A DNA stretch of 64,000 nt, taken from the NCBI GenBank assembly GCA_025360125.1, contig JANYCU010000011.1:1-64000 (forward strand). Reading direction: 5' to 3'. Positions 8,999 to 16,704 of this stretch are shown one piece after another (position 1 is the first letter of the stretch; every line of letters begins with the position of its first letter). Under the pieces are notes generated by a model, which searched no databases, was not told the origin of the DNA, and saw only the letters and a program-made list of their open reading frames with translations. The stretch comes from Armatimonadota bacterium. GTDB taxonomy: Bacteria > Armatimonadota > Fimbriimonadia > Fimbriimonadales > Fimbriimonadaceae. Made by a program: the position numbers and the translations under genes.

Positions 8999-9385
8999 TG
9001 CTCAGGTTACCTAGAGACATTAAGGCAATCTGAATCGTTACTGGACAAATCCATTCTTCGTTTCGCCATACAGTGTTAGATTGGACGGCTGTACCAGCCT
9101 CCTTTGCTTTTCCCGTTCAACTTCCTAGGAACTTTATATCACTTCGGCGGGCTTTGCCCGGGGTCGATTTGTTTGGCGATGAACAGAAGAACGGTCAATT
9201 TTTGGCGACCTTGAAAGGGACAACATTTGGACCGTGCAATGCGTACGGATCTAGTCGGAATTCAAGTATTCAAAGGTTTTAGTGCGACCGACTTCGTGGT
9301 CGGGTTTTACTTGAACTACCGTGGGTGCAGGCACCCACGGCTACTTGTATGTAACCGCTTCGCGGTAAAAGGCTATTGGGTTTGG
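8999..9385. other. Intergenic region carrying a hairpin-array repeat
   Basis: This 387-base gap contains no credible gene. It lies between the stop of the hydroxyproline operon's last gene and the start of a small membrane protein gene. Its right end carries the first copy of a dispersed repeat (9281-9370); the rest shows nothing I can name. Confidence 0.6.
9281..9370. repeat. Dispersed hairpin-array repeat, copy A
   Basis: This element of about 90 bases holds three consecutive hairpins: CGACC/GGTCG, then CCGTGGGTGC-AG-GCACCCACGG, then ACCGC-TTC-GCGGT. A second copy at 15076-15166 matches 51 of 55 positions over the last 55 bases. The upstream part is also alike (AGTGCGACC...CTTCG.GGTCGGG). 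Conserved stems in an intergenic setting suggest a REP/BIME- or MITE-like element. Confidence 0.75.
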
Positions 9386-10768
9386 TTAAGACAAGAACTT
9401 TGGAGCGTTTTGGAATGTTACGGGGCGGAGCCAGCGCAAGATTGCGTGATTTCCGACGCTGGTGAAGCGCACGTCACTCGACGCGGGATACGGACCGCCG
9501 TGCTGCATGCCTTCACACACTTCGACCCCAGTTGGGAAGCCGTTAAACACGAGTCGGCCGACTCTTTCTTCGAGCAGGGGGACTAATTCTTTGACAAGTT
9601 CTTCGTCGCTGGTACCATGCTGGATTGTTCCGGTTAGTTGGCCCTCGAGGACGGGGAAAAGCCACTTGAGTTCTTCGATGCTATTGGCCGTGACGAGGAT
9701 TCCGAATGGACCAAAGACTTCTTCGGGGAGGTCCTTGTTTTCGAGATAGGTTTCTATCGTCGTTCGGGCAAGACCGGGCTGACCTGCTTCGGTCGGTTTG
9801 ACTAAGGTCTCGACGCCATCGGCGGCTAATACGTGGGCAGAATTGATGCAATAGGATTTCCCGATGTCTTCGGTGAGCATGGTTCCCGTAGGGACTTCGC
9901 TTACACCTTTTGCGACGCTGCCGCAAAATGCGTCCCACTCGGGGCTGGCGATGCCGAACACGACTCCGGGATTGGTGCAAAATTGGCCAACGCCCATAGT
10001 GAGCGATTGAGTGTAGCCCGTTGCGAGGGCTTCGCCACGATCAGCGAGGGCCCCGGGAAGCATGAAAATTGGGTTGATGCTGCCCATTTCGGCAAAGACA
10101 GGGATTGGCTGGGGTCGGGCAGCAGCGATATCCATGAGGTGACGGCCGACGGCCTTTGATCCGGTAAATCCGACTCCTTTGATGTTGGGGTTGGTGACCA
10201 ATGCCGCTCCGACCTCGTTGGAACCCGAGACGAGTTGGAACACGCCTGCGGGGAATCCGAGTTCAAAAACGGCTGCGGAGACGATGGAGCCGACTAATTC
10301 GGAAGTCTTTGGGTGAGCGGGGTGGACCTTGGCGACTACTGGACAACCAGCGGCGAGCGCGGAGGCGGAATCGCCACCAGCAACTGAAAAAGCGAGGGGA
10401 AAATTGGAGGCACCAAAGACCGCGACAGGGCCGATTGGGATCATGCTGCGCTCGAGTTGGGGGCGAGGCATTGGCTGTCGGTCTGGGAGGGCTTCAACGA
10501 ATCGATGGTCGGACCATTTTCCTTGTCGGATGTCATTCGCGAACATCCTGAGTTGCCCTGTGGTTCGACCGAGTTCGCCAGTCACTCGGGGAACGGGAAG
10601 GTGGGACTCCGCACAGGCGATTTGAACAATTTCCGCTTCTTTTTCTGCCAGTTTTGCGGCGACCGTTTCCAAGAGTACGGCTAGTTTGGAAGGGTCAGCG
10701 GCTCGCATTGCTGGCGCGGCATCGGCTGCTCGTTGGCAGGCAGTCAAAACAAGATCAATTTCGGACAT
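9386..10768 (-). CDS. Alpha-ketoglutarate semialdehyde dehydrogenase (2,5-dioxovalerate dehydrogenase)
   Basis: This aldehyde dehydrogenase of 460 residues oxidises 2,5-dioxopentanoate to 2-oxoglutarate, the last step of hydroxyproline (and some sugar acid) catabolism. It has the type III KGSADH look: FGASNFPLAFSVAGGDSASALAAGCPVV near residue 130, VGFTGSKAVG for NAD binding, EMGSINP carrying the general-base glutamate, and the catalytic cysteine in GQFCTNPG. The ATG at 10768 fits the family N-terminus (SEIDLVLTACQRAADA) and overlaps the upstream dehydrogenase gene by 14 bases. A longer frame from 10828 would overlap by 74. It is the fourth and last gene of the operon. Confidence 0.9.
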   Translation of the reverse strand: MSEIDLVLTACQRAADAAPAMRAADPSKLAVLLETVAAKLAEKEAEIVQIACAESHLPVPRVTGELGRTTGQLRMFANDIRQGKWSDHRFVEALPDRQPMPRPQLERSMIPIGPVAVFGASNFPLAFSVAGGDSASALAAGCPVVAKVHPAHPKTSELVGSIVSAAVFELGFPAGVFQLVSGSNEVGAALVTNPNIKGVGFTGSKAVGRHLMDIAAARPQPIPVFAEMGSINPIFMLPGALADRGEALATGYTQSLTMGVGQFCTNPGVVFGIASPEWDAFCGSVAKGVSEVPTGTMLTEDIGKSYCINSAHVLAADGVETLVKPTEAGQPGLARTTIETYLENKDLPEEVFGPFGILVTANSIEELKWLFPVLEGQLTGTIQHGTSDEELVKELVPLLEERVGRLVFNGFPTGVEVCEGMQHGGPYPASSDVRFTSVGNHAILRWLRPVTFQNAPKFLS

Positions 10769-12014
10769 AACGGTTTGGGCTGAGCTGGTTGATTGGCAAA
10801 GAAGAGTCCTCGCCGGCCAAAATCTCACCCACCAGCATACCGGTTATTGGTCCAAGACTCAGGCCCATCATCGAGTGTCCAGAGGCCATAACAACTCGGG
10901 GATTTCCCTTGAGTTTGCCGATGTAGGGCAGGCCGTCGGGCGAGCAGGGACGAAACCCGTGCCAGATGGGAAGGCCCTCGAAATCGGACTCTTTGAAGTT
11001 GGGGAAGTAGCCAGGAATTGACTCAGCAATGCCTTTGACTTTGTCCATGTTGATGTAGTCGTCGGGTTCGCCGAGTTCCATCGTTCCGCCGAAGCGGACA
11101 CCATTTTGCATGGGCGTAACGGCGACGCGGGCCTCCATCAGTAGGGAGCAGACGGTTGGAGTTTCGACTGGATTTGAGAGCGTCATCGAATAGCCTTTGC
11201 CAGCCATCATCGGCATTCCGACGCCGACTTGTTTGGCGAGAGCTTTTGACCAGACTCCGCTGGCGATCACGACGTAATCGGAATCGAATTTCTCACCTCT
11301 TTCGGTGGTGACTTCGACTTTGTCTTGCACACTCGTCAGGCTATTTACTCCAGAGGTTCCGAGATCGAAGTGGACGCCCATCTCGCGGAGCTTTTTGCGA
11401 AGAGCAGCAAGGAACTCGTGGGGAGTTAGATGACAGTCGTCTTCGAAATGAACACCGCCGATGACGTTCATCGTGACGGTAGGGTCGATCTTTTTGAGGC
11501 CATCGAGGTCGTGAACCGAGGCGTTTATTCCGATTTCGTTGGCCCGCTCCGCGAGTTTCTTTTCTTCCGAAAAGGCTTTTTGGGTTTTGAAGAGCATGAG
11601 GAGCCCACGCTGGACGAGTTGGTAGCCGATGCCGAGGTCTTCGGCCATTGCTTCGTAGAGCTTGCGGCTTTCGAGGTTGAGGTCGCGTAGAATGGTTTCG
11701 CATTTGGCGACGTGCTCAGGGTCAGCCTTGCCCATGAACATCCATGACCAGAGAATTTGATCGAGGGTTGGAGGGAATTTGAAGGCGAAAGGTGCCTTGG
11801 CTTTGAACATCATTTTGATGCCCATCGAGACCATTCCGGGGGCGGCGAGAGGTACGAAATGACTTGGGACGATCATTCCCGCGTTACCCGTTGAGCAGCT
11901 ATCGGTGCCTTCGGCATCCCGGTCGATGACCCAGACATCGAACCCTTTTTGTCGGGCATAGTAGGCGGAACAAAGGCCGATGATTCCGGCTCCGACGATG
12001 GTGACGCGAGCCAT
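10755..12014 (-). CDS. FAD-dependent D-amino-acid/D-hydroxyproline dehydrogenase (DadA-like)
   Basis: This 419-residue protein begins with the FAD Rossmann motif VTIVGAGIIGLCSAYYARQKG and continues as a DAO/DadA-type flavoenzyme. The C-terminal FAD contact is GHSMMGLSLGPITG. In this operon it would oxidise cis-4-hydroxy-D-proline, the epimerase product, to pyrroline-4-hydroxy-2-carboxylate, probably passing electrons to the respiratory chain. The start overlaps the epimerase stop as TAATG, showing translational coupling. Without context the family would also fit D-alanine or D-proline dehydrogenase; the four-gene pathway makes D-hydroxyproline the likely substrate. Confidence 0.88.
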   Translation of the reverse strand: MARVTIVGAGIIGLCSAYYARQKGFDVWVIDRDAEGTDSCSTGNAGMIVPSHFVPLAAPGMVSMGIKMMFKAKAPFAFKFPPTLDQILWSWMFMGKADPEHVAKCETILRDLNLESRKLYEAMAEDLGIGYQLVQRGLLMLFKTQKAFSEEKKLAERANEIGINASVHDLDGLKKIDPTVTMNVIGGVHFEDDCHLTPHEFLAALRKKLREMGVHFDLGTSGVNSLTSVQDKVEVTTERGEKFDSDYVVIASGVWSKALAKQVGVGMPMMAGKGYSMTLSNPVETPTVCSLLMEARVAVTPMQNGVRFGGTMELGEPDDYINMDKVKGIAESIPGYFPNFKESDFEGLPIWHGFRPCSPDGLPYIGKLKGNPRVVMASGHSMMGLSLGPITGMLVGEILAGEDSSLPINQLSPNRYVRN

Positions 12015-12949
12015 TAGCTGATTCCCCAGCGGAACGAATCGGCGGCGTCAAAGATTAGCGTAGATTGTGAGGTGACGTGAGCACGGCCAGAGATGTGGGG
12101 GATTATCTTGTCTCCTTCGATGGTTACGAATCCAGTGAAGGTGGACCCAGTGATGCTTTCTTGAACCCAATGGTCGCCGGGTTTGAGTTCGCCTTTCGTA
12201 TAGAGGGCGGCCATTTTAGCGCTGGTTCCGGTTCCGCAGGGTGAGCGGTCGTAGTCCATTCCAGGACACAGGACGTAATTTTTGCTATGAGCGCCGGGGA
12301 CGATTCCGGGGCCGAAGACTTCGATGTGATCGACTTCCCCGCCGTCGGTTCCTCTGACTTCAGAGATTTTCAAGGCGTTTTTGACATCGGACGTGAACCG
12401 TAAAAGGTCCATGCGGTTTTCGAATTTCACCTCGGGGGCGAAGGCATTTTTTCCGACCAGGAAAAACCAGTTTCCGCCCCAAACAACGTCGCCACAAATT
12501 GTGCCGTAACCATCAGTTTCGACGCAGAATTCACCAAGGGAAAAGGATGCTACGTTGGTGATCCAGACGGTTCCGTTTTCTTCCAATTTGGCTTCAATGA
12601 TGCCGACCGGGGTTTCGATTTTATGAGTTCCGGGCTTGATTCGGCCTAAGTGGCGCAGGGTTTCGACGACGCCGATGCTGCCGTGACCGCACATGCCGAG
12701 GGTTCCGACCGTGGTGAAAAATATCACTCCGGTGCAGCACGTCGGGTCGTAAGGTGGGACAAGCATGGCCCCAACCATAACGTCGGAGCCGCGAGGCTCG
12801 CGGGACACTCCGTTGCGGATATCGCGGAAATTCTGCTCGAAATCTTCTCGCATTTCGGCCATCGAGTTCCCTTTTGGTATGTCAACCCCGCCGACGATGA
12901 CTCGGGTTGGCTCGCCGCCCGTGTGGGAATCGATGACTTGGACTTCCAT
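12014..12949 (-). CDS. 4-hydroxyproline 2-epimerase (proline racemase family)
   Basis: This 311-residue member of the proline racemase family interconverts trans-4-hydroxy-L-proline and cis-4-hydroxy-D-proline. Both catalytic cysteines are present: C87 in GMCGHG and C238 in SPCGTGTSAK. That separates epimerases and racemases from trans-3-hydroxyproline dehydratases, which have Thr at the first site. The N-terminal VIDSHTGGEPTRV is the family signature. It starts 4 bases after the end of the deaminase gene and overlaps the next gene by one base. The genes around it favour epimerase over proline racemase. Confidence 0.92.
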   Translation of the reverse strand: MEVQVIDSHTGGEPTRVIVGGVDIPKGNSMAEMREDFEQNFRDIRNGVSREPRGSDVMVGAMLVPPYDPTCCTGVIFFTTVGTLGMCGHGSIGVVETLRHLGRIKPGTHKIETPVGIIEAKLEENGTVWITNVASFSLGEFCVETDGYGTICGDVVWGGNWFFLVGKNAFAPEVKFENRMDLLRFTSDVKNALKISEVRGTDGGEVDHIEVFGPGIVPGAHSKNYVLCPGMDYDRSPCGTGTSAKMAALYTKGELKPGDHWVQESITGSTFTGFVTIEGDKIIPHISGRAHVTSQSTLIFDAADSFRWGIS

Positions 12950-12953
12950 ATTG

Positions 12954-13859
12954 TTAGATCTTGGGTCGAGCCGCTAAGCCGTCAGCAATGACTTTTTCGA
13001 CTCTGGCTCGGTCAGCTCCGGAAAGGCTCAGCCGAGGGAGGCGGACCCACTCGGGACAGTAGCCCGTGGCTTGGGTTGCCATCTTGATGTTTTGAACGAA
13101 TTTGAGGCCCACGTCGAGGTGGAGGAGTGGGGTGTACCAGCGGTAAAGTTCGCGGGCTTCATCCCACTTTTTGGCCATCATGAGATCCCACAGCTTTTGG
13201 TTCTCATAAGGGAATGCGAGTCCGATACCTGCAACCCATCCGACGGCACCGAGGAATACGCTTTCGAGGGCAAGGTCGTCCACTCCGGAGAAGATCGCGA
13301 GGCGATCGCCCATGTGGTTGATGATGTCGGTGATTCGTCGAACGTCTCCGGCTGACTCTTTGATGGCAATGAAATTGTCGCTTTCGTTACAGAGCATCTC
13401 AAGCATCGGTGGCGTGAGGTCGACGTGGTAGGCGATCGGATTGTTGTAAATCAGGATCGGCATCGAGGTGTGCTTGGCTACGGTTCGGTAGTGGGCCAGG
13501 GCTTCATCGTTGTCTGCCTTGTACACCATCGCAGGCATGAGCATGATTCCGTCGACGCCTTGGGCTTCACACTTTCGGGTGTATTCAACCGCGTGCATGG
13601 TGGAACATTCGGCGACTCCGCTCAGGACCGGGATTTTTCCGGCGGCGACGCGTTTGGCGACTCGCAAGATTTCAAATTTCTCATCCCATGAGAGGGCAAG
13701 GTTTTCGCCCAGGGAGCCGTGCATGACAAAGCCCTCGACTCCGGAATCGATCAAAACTTCGAGGTGCTTTTCGAGGGTGGGATAGTCGATTGAGAGGTCT
13801 TGATGAAAGGGGGTTGTCAACGCTGGGAAGACGCCGGACCAGCTGGGGAATTTGGACAC
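12954..13859 (-). CDS. DHDPS-family enzyme, probable pyrroline-4-hydroxy-2-carboxylate deaminase
   Basis: This is a dihydrodipicolinate-synthase/N-acetylneuraminate-lyase family TIM barrel. The Schiff-base lysine lies in AIKESAGD, and the family motif GSLGEN and tyrosine region YNNPIAYHVD are present. Next to the epimerase, the flavin dehydrogenase and KGSADH, its likely job is to dehydrate and deaminate pyrroline-4-hydroxy-2-carboxylate to 2-oxoglutarate semialdehyde. The GTG at 13859 gives 301 residues, the normal family length, and places the palindrome at 13862-13884 outside the gene. An ATG at 13976 would add about 39 residues unlike the family and would collide with the divergent galM start. 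Confidence 0.85.
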   Translation of the reverse strand: MSKFPSWSGVFPALTTPFHQDLSIDYPTLEKHLEVLIDSGVEGFVMHGSLGENLALSWDEKFEILRVAKRVAAGKIPVLSGVAECSTMHAVEYTRKCEAQGVDGIMLMPAMVYKADNDEALAHYRTVAKHTSMPILIYNNPIAYHVDLTPPMLEMLCNESDNFIAIKESAGDVRRITDIINHMGDRLAIFSGVDDLALESVFLGAVGWVAGIGLAFPYENQKLWDLMMAKKWDEARELYRWYTPLLHLDVGLKFVQNIKMATQATGYCPEWVRLPRLSLSGADRARVEKVIADGLAARPKI

Positions 13860-13861
13860 CC

Positions 13862-13884
13862 TTTTAGTTTGAACGAAACTAAAA
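13862..13884. promoter_or_regulatory. Perfect palindrome at the 5' end of the hydroxyproline operon
   Basis: Arms TTTTAGTTT and AAACTAAAA match over 9 bases with a 5-base spacer (gaacg), directly before the probable GTG start. The position suits an operator for the leftward operon, or an mRNA hairpin masking the start. No regulator gene is adjacent. Confidence 0.55.
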
Positions 13885-13924
13885 TGGGAAGTCCAGGGTG
13901 ATTCGGAATCGGGCCCGATTACCC

Positions 13925-13951
13925 TTGCTTTTCTGGTATTCGTGAGATAAT
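13925..13951 (+). promoter_or_regulatory. Candidate promoter for galM
   Basis: TTGCTT (13925-13930) and GATAAT (13946-13951, preceded by TG one base away, extended -10 style) are 15 bases apart, a little short. Transcription would start near 13958. That would make an ATG at 13964 almost leaderless and give the ATG at 13997 a leader of about 40 bases. Confidence 0.3.
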
Positions 13952-13963
13952 CTAACTTTTGCA

Positions 13964-15046
13964 ATGGTGCTGTCAAATATCGCTCTCGCTATGGTTATGC
14001 AAACAAGTCACTTTGGAACCTATGAAGGTCACCCGGTTACCCTTTATACGCTCAAAAATAAGCACGGAATGACCGCGAAGATCATGGACTACGGCGCGAC
14101 GGTGGTCTCACTTACTGCGCCAGACCGAAACGGCAAGTTCGAAGAAGTGACCCTTGGCTTCGATAAATTCGACATGTATCCGACGAAGAGCCCTTATTTT
14201 GGCTGCATTGCGGGCCGGGTGGCAAACCGAATTGCGAAAGGCAAATTTAAACTCGACGGCAAGGAGTACACCTTGGCGGTGAATAACGGGGTGAACAGTT
14301 TGCATGGCGGCCTCAAGGGATTTGATAAGCACATCTGGACGGTTGTTTCGAAGCCATCGGCCAAGAACGCCAAGATCACGTTGAAATACGTAAGCGCTGA
14401 CGGAGAGGAAGGATATCCGGGCGAGATGACGACGATGGTCACCTACACGCTGACCGCGGACAACGCGATTCAGATTGACTATGACATTCGGGCGAATGCT
14501 CACACGATTGCCAACGTGACCAATCATATGTACTTTAACTTGGGCGGGGCGAAGGCCAAGACCATTTTGGATCACAAGATGCAGATCATGTCGGAGGCGA
14601 TTACTCCGGTTGACGAGACGCTGATTCCTCAGGGCGGATATTTGGACGTTGCCAAGACTCCATTTGACTTTACGAATCTGACCCGCATTGGCGATCGAAT
14701 CGATGCGCCAAACGAGCAGCTCAAGTTTGGCGGCGGATATGATCACAACTGGGTTCTGACCGGGACGGTTGGCAAACTTCGCCGGGCGGCGAATGTGCAC
14801 GAGCCGAAGAGCGGGCGGTTTATGGAAGTGTGGACGACCGAGCCTTGCATTCAATTTTATAGCGGAAACTTCCTCGATGGAACGCTGCACGGGCATGGCG
14901 GAAAGGTTTATCCGAAGCGGGGTGGGCTTTGTTTAGAGACTCAGCACGCGCCAGATTCGGTGAATCAGCCGGAGTTCCCGACGACGGAAATCAAGCCGGG
15001 CGAGGTTTATACCTCGACGACGGTTTATAAGTTCAAAACGAAGTAG
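13964..15046 (+). CDS. galM: Aldose 1-epimerase (mutarotase)
   Basis: This 360-residue protein catalyses interconversion of alpha and beta anomers of aldohexoses. Family blocks present are MDYGATVVSLTAPDRNG, GRVANRIAKGKF, NNGVNSLHGG (with a substrate-contact His), VTNHMYFNLGG (with the catalytic His), GGYDHNWVL and the C-terminal catalytic Glu region GLCLETQHAPD. The first 11 residues (MVLSNIALAMV) are not family-like; the ATG at 13997, giving MQTSHFGTYEG, may be the true start. It is divergent from the hydroxyproline operon and stands alone, with no Leloir pathway genes beside it. Confidence 0.93.
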   Translation: MVLSNIALAMVMQTSHFGTYEGHPVTLYTLKNKHGMTAKIMDYGATVVSLTAPDRNGKFEEVTLGFDKFDMYPTKSPYFGCIAGRVANRIAKGKFKLDGKEYTLAVNNGVNSLHGGLKGFDKHIWTVVSKPSAKNAKITLKYVSADGEEGYPGEMTTMVTYTLTADNAIQIDYDIRANAHTIANVTNHMYFNLGGAKAKTILDHKMQIMSEAITPVDETLIPQGGYLDVAKTPFDFTNLTRIGDRIDAPNEQLKFGGGYDHNWVLTGTVGKLRRAANVHEPKSGRFMEVWTTEPCIQFYSGNFLDGTLHGHGGKVYPKRGGLCLETQHAPDSVNQPEFPTTEIKPGEVYTSTTVYKFKTK

Positions 15047-15075
15047 GGATTGAGCTTTCAGCTTTCGGCTCTCAG

Positions 15076-15166
15076 AGTGCGACCACCTTCGGGGTCGGGA
15101 TTTTTCGGGGTCTACCGTGGGTGTAAGCACCCACGGCTACTTGGGTGTAACCGCTTCGCGGTAAAA
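15076..15166. repeat. Dispersed hairpin-array repeat, copy B
   Basis: This is the second copy of the element at 9281-9370. Over the last 55 bases only four positions differ, two of them in the loop of the central hairpin. The order of three hairpins is the same. Confidence 0.75.
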
Positions 15167-15331
15167 GCACATTTTTTAAGCCTCGCCAATTGAATTGGCT
15201 TCTCGATTTGTTAGACATCCAAACGGGCCAGACGCCCAAAGCCATCTAGATTTTTTATTTGGCCTGACTGAAATGTTCAGGATTTCGATGTAGGTCAATC
15301 TTTCCGGAGGCTCAACGGGTCGGTAGTGTGT

Positions 15332-15402
15332 CAGCCCAGCTCGTAGGAGCTTTACGCGGAGGAACGAAATTCCCAAATCCGCGCTAAAGCTCCAAAGGGC
15401 TG
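15332..15402. repeat. Long imperfect inverted repeat (foldback)
   Basis: CAGCCC (15332-15337) pairs with GGGCTG (15397-15402). Inside it, 15346-15360 (GGAGCTTTACGCGGA) pairs with 15378-15393 apart from one unpaired base. The loop is about 17 bases. The result is one stem of more than 20 pairs with a small internal asymmetry. It could be a structured RNA or a MITE-like remnant; there is no T-run for a terminator. Confidence 0.55.
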
Positions 15403-15609
15403 GGTCCAAATCGCAATATGTCCCTTCCCCGGTCGCTCAGACCAAGCTTCTAAACCTACATGGATTAATGAGCGACCCCCAAGTCCGCCGTAGCTACTTC
15501 GCCACGCTCGGCTGCTTACACCCGACGTAGCGAAGGCGGAGCCGACAGGCGATCTTAACAAATCCTAATCAAGTCGATCAAAAAAGTAAATGACATAGCG
15601 CAGGAACGA

Positions 15610-16554
15610 CTATGATCCGACTGGTTTTACCACGGCTTCGGGCAGAAGGCGTTCGATGGTGGCTTTGTCGCCGATGGCACTGCCGTCGGTGAGGGCAGTA
15701 GCGGCTCCGGCGGCGAGGCCCCATTGGAGGGCTTCGGCGGGGGGGTTGCCCTGGCCCATCGCCCACAGCATTCCGGCGATCATGCTGTCGCCACTGCCGA
15801 TGGTGCTCAGGGGCTTGACGTTCGGGCTGATGCCGACATAGGTTCCTGTTCCGCAAGTCATGACCGCGCCCTTGGCTCCTCGGCTGATTACGGCGATACG
15901 GTCGCCGCCGCCGATCATCGTATGGAGGTCGCGGGATGCTTGAATCACTTCATCGTCGGTTTTGAGTTCTCGACCGAGGACCCGCCCGGCCTCGGGAGTG
16001 TTGGGCTTGATGAAATCGGGCATGGCTTTGAGGCTTTCGGATAAGACTGCCCCGTCGGCATCGACCACGATTTTTGATCCCTTTTCGCGAGCGATGAGGG
16101 CTAATTCGTAGAAGGCGTTGGTTTCGACTCCGGGAGGCAACGACCCACCAAAGCTCACCCATTCGGCCTTTGCGGCGAGCATTCCGACCTTTTCTTTGAG
16201 GGCGAGCCACTCACCGGGGCTGATGGTGGGTCCACGTTGGTTAAAGGTTGTGGGCGGGTTTCCAGATTCGTCCTCAACCGAGAAGTTGGTGCGGGTTTCA
16301 CCTTCGACGTAGACGAAGCCGTCGAGGACGTTTTCTTCTTTCATCACATGGCGAATGAAGGAGGATGTTGCTCCGCCGAGGAAGCCCGTCGCGATGGTGA
16401 CTCCGCGAAGGTGGGCGTAGACCCGGGAGGTGTTGAGTCCTTTTCCGCCAGCGTCTTTTTCTTGTCGCTTGACGCGGTTGGTGTCGTTCGCCGCCATTGT
16501 CTCGACTCGTAACAAGTAGTCGACGCACGGGTTGAGGGTGACGGTGAGGAGCAT
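15610..16554 (-). CDS. 1-phosphofructokinase-type PfkB family sugar kinase
   Basis: This 314-residue PfkB/ribokinase-fold kinase belongs to the FruK/LacC subgroup, which phosphorylates fructose-1-phosphate or tagatose-6-phosphate. It opens with TVTLNPCVDYLL, carries the DAGGKGLNTSR substrate motif near residue 35, and has the catalytic-base motif STIGSGDSMIAG near residue 250. No PTS fructose transporter is adjacent, so the substrate is not certain. Its upstream gap of 150 bases to pfkA carries a hairpin array (16606-16678). Both kinases are read leftward, which suggests a small glycolytic unit. Confidence 0.85.
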   Translation of the reverse strand: MLLTVTLNPCVDYLLRVETMAANDTNRVKRQEKDAGGKGLNTSRVYAHLRGVTIATGFLGGATSSFIRHVMKEENVLDGFVYVEGETRTNFSVEDESGNPPTTFNQRGPTISPGEWLALKEKVGMLAAKAEWVSFGGSLPPGVETNAFYELALIAREKGSKIVVDADGAVLSESLKAMPDFIKPNTPEAGRVLGRELKTDDEVIQASRDLHTMIGGGDRIAVISRGAKGAVMTCGTGTYVGISPNVKPLSTIGSGDSMIAGMLWAMGQGNPPAEALQWGLAAGAATALTDGSAIGDKATIERLLPEAVVKPVGS

Positions 16555-16605
16555 AAAGATAGTTTAGCCCTTTGGGATTGCTTGGACCTGTCCGAGCTTT
16601 GGCCT

Positions 16606-16678
16606 GCGAAACCTGTTTCGCTGAAGTGAGTTTAAAGCAAAGCAGGCTTTGCAGTTGAAAGCTCAAGAAGGCTTGAGC
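16606..16678. repeat. Array of three short-loop hairpins between fruK-type gene and pfkA
   Basis: Three hairpins follow each other: GCGAAAC-CT-GTTTCGC (16606-16621), GCAAAGC-AG-GCTTTGC (16637-16652) and GCTCAAG/CTTGAGC (16661-16678). Two have 7-base arms and 2-base loops reading AG (or CT), the same geometry as in the repeats at 9281, 15076 and 20504. It may be a diverged member of one REP-like family. Confidence 0.55.
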
Positions 16679-16704
16679 ACTCCCAAATTAGCTTTTGCCC
16701 TTCC

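Larger units (their letters stand above)
15047..15609. other. Gene-free region of about 560 bases with repeats and a foldback
   Basis: No coding frame here looks real. It holds repeat copy B (15076-15166), a long imperfect foldback (15332-15402), and partly self-complementary GC-rich sequence around 15480-15550 (CTTCGCC and GGCGAAG-like segments). It separates the convergent galM and fruK-type genes, so it probably collects transcription ends and repeat insertions. Confidence 0.6.

Noticed and set aside
14108-14896. 262-residue leftward open frame inside galM
   Set aside because: It lies wholly inside a strongly conserved gene on the other strand and its product, rich in Arg, Val and Asn, has no family pattern.
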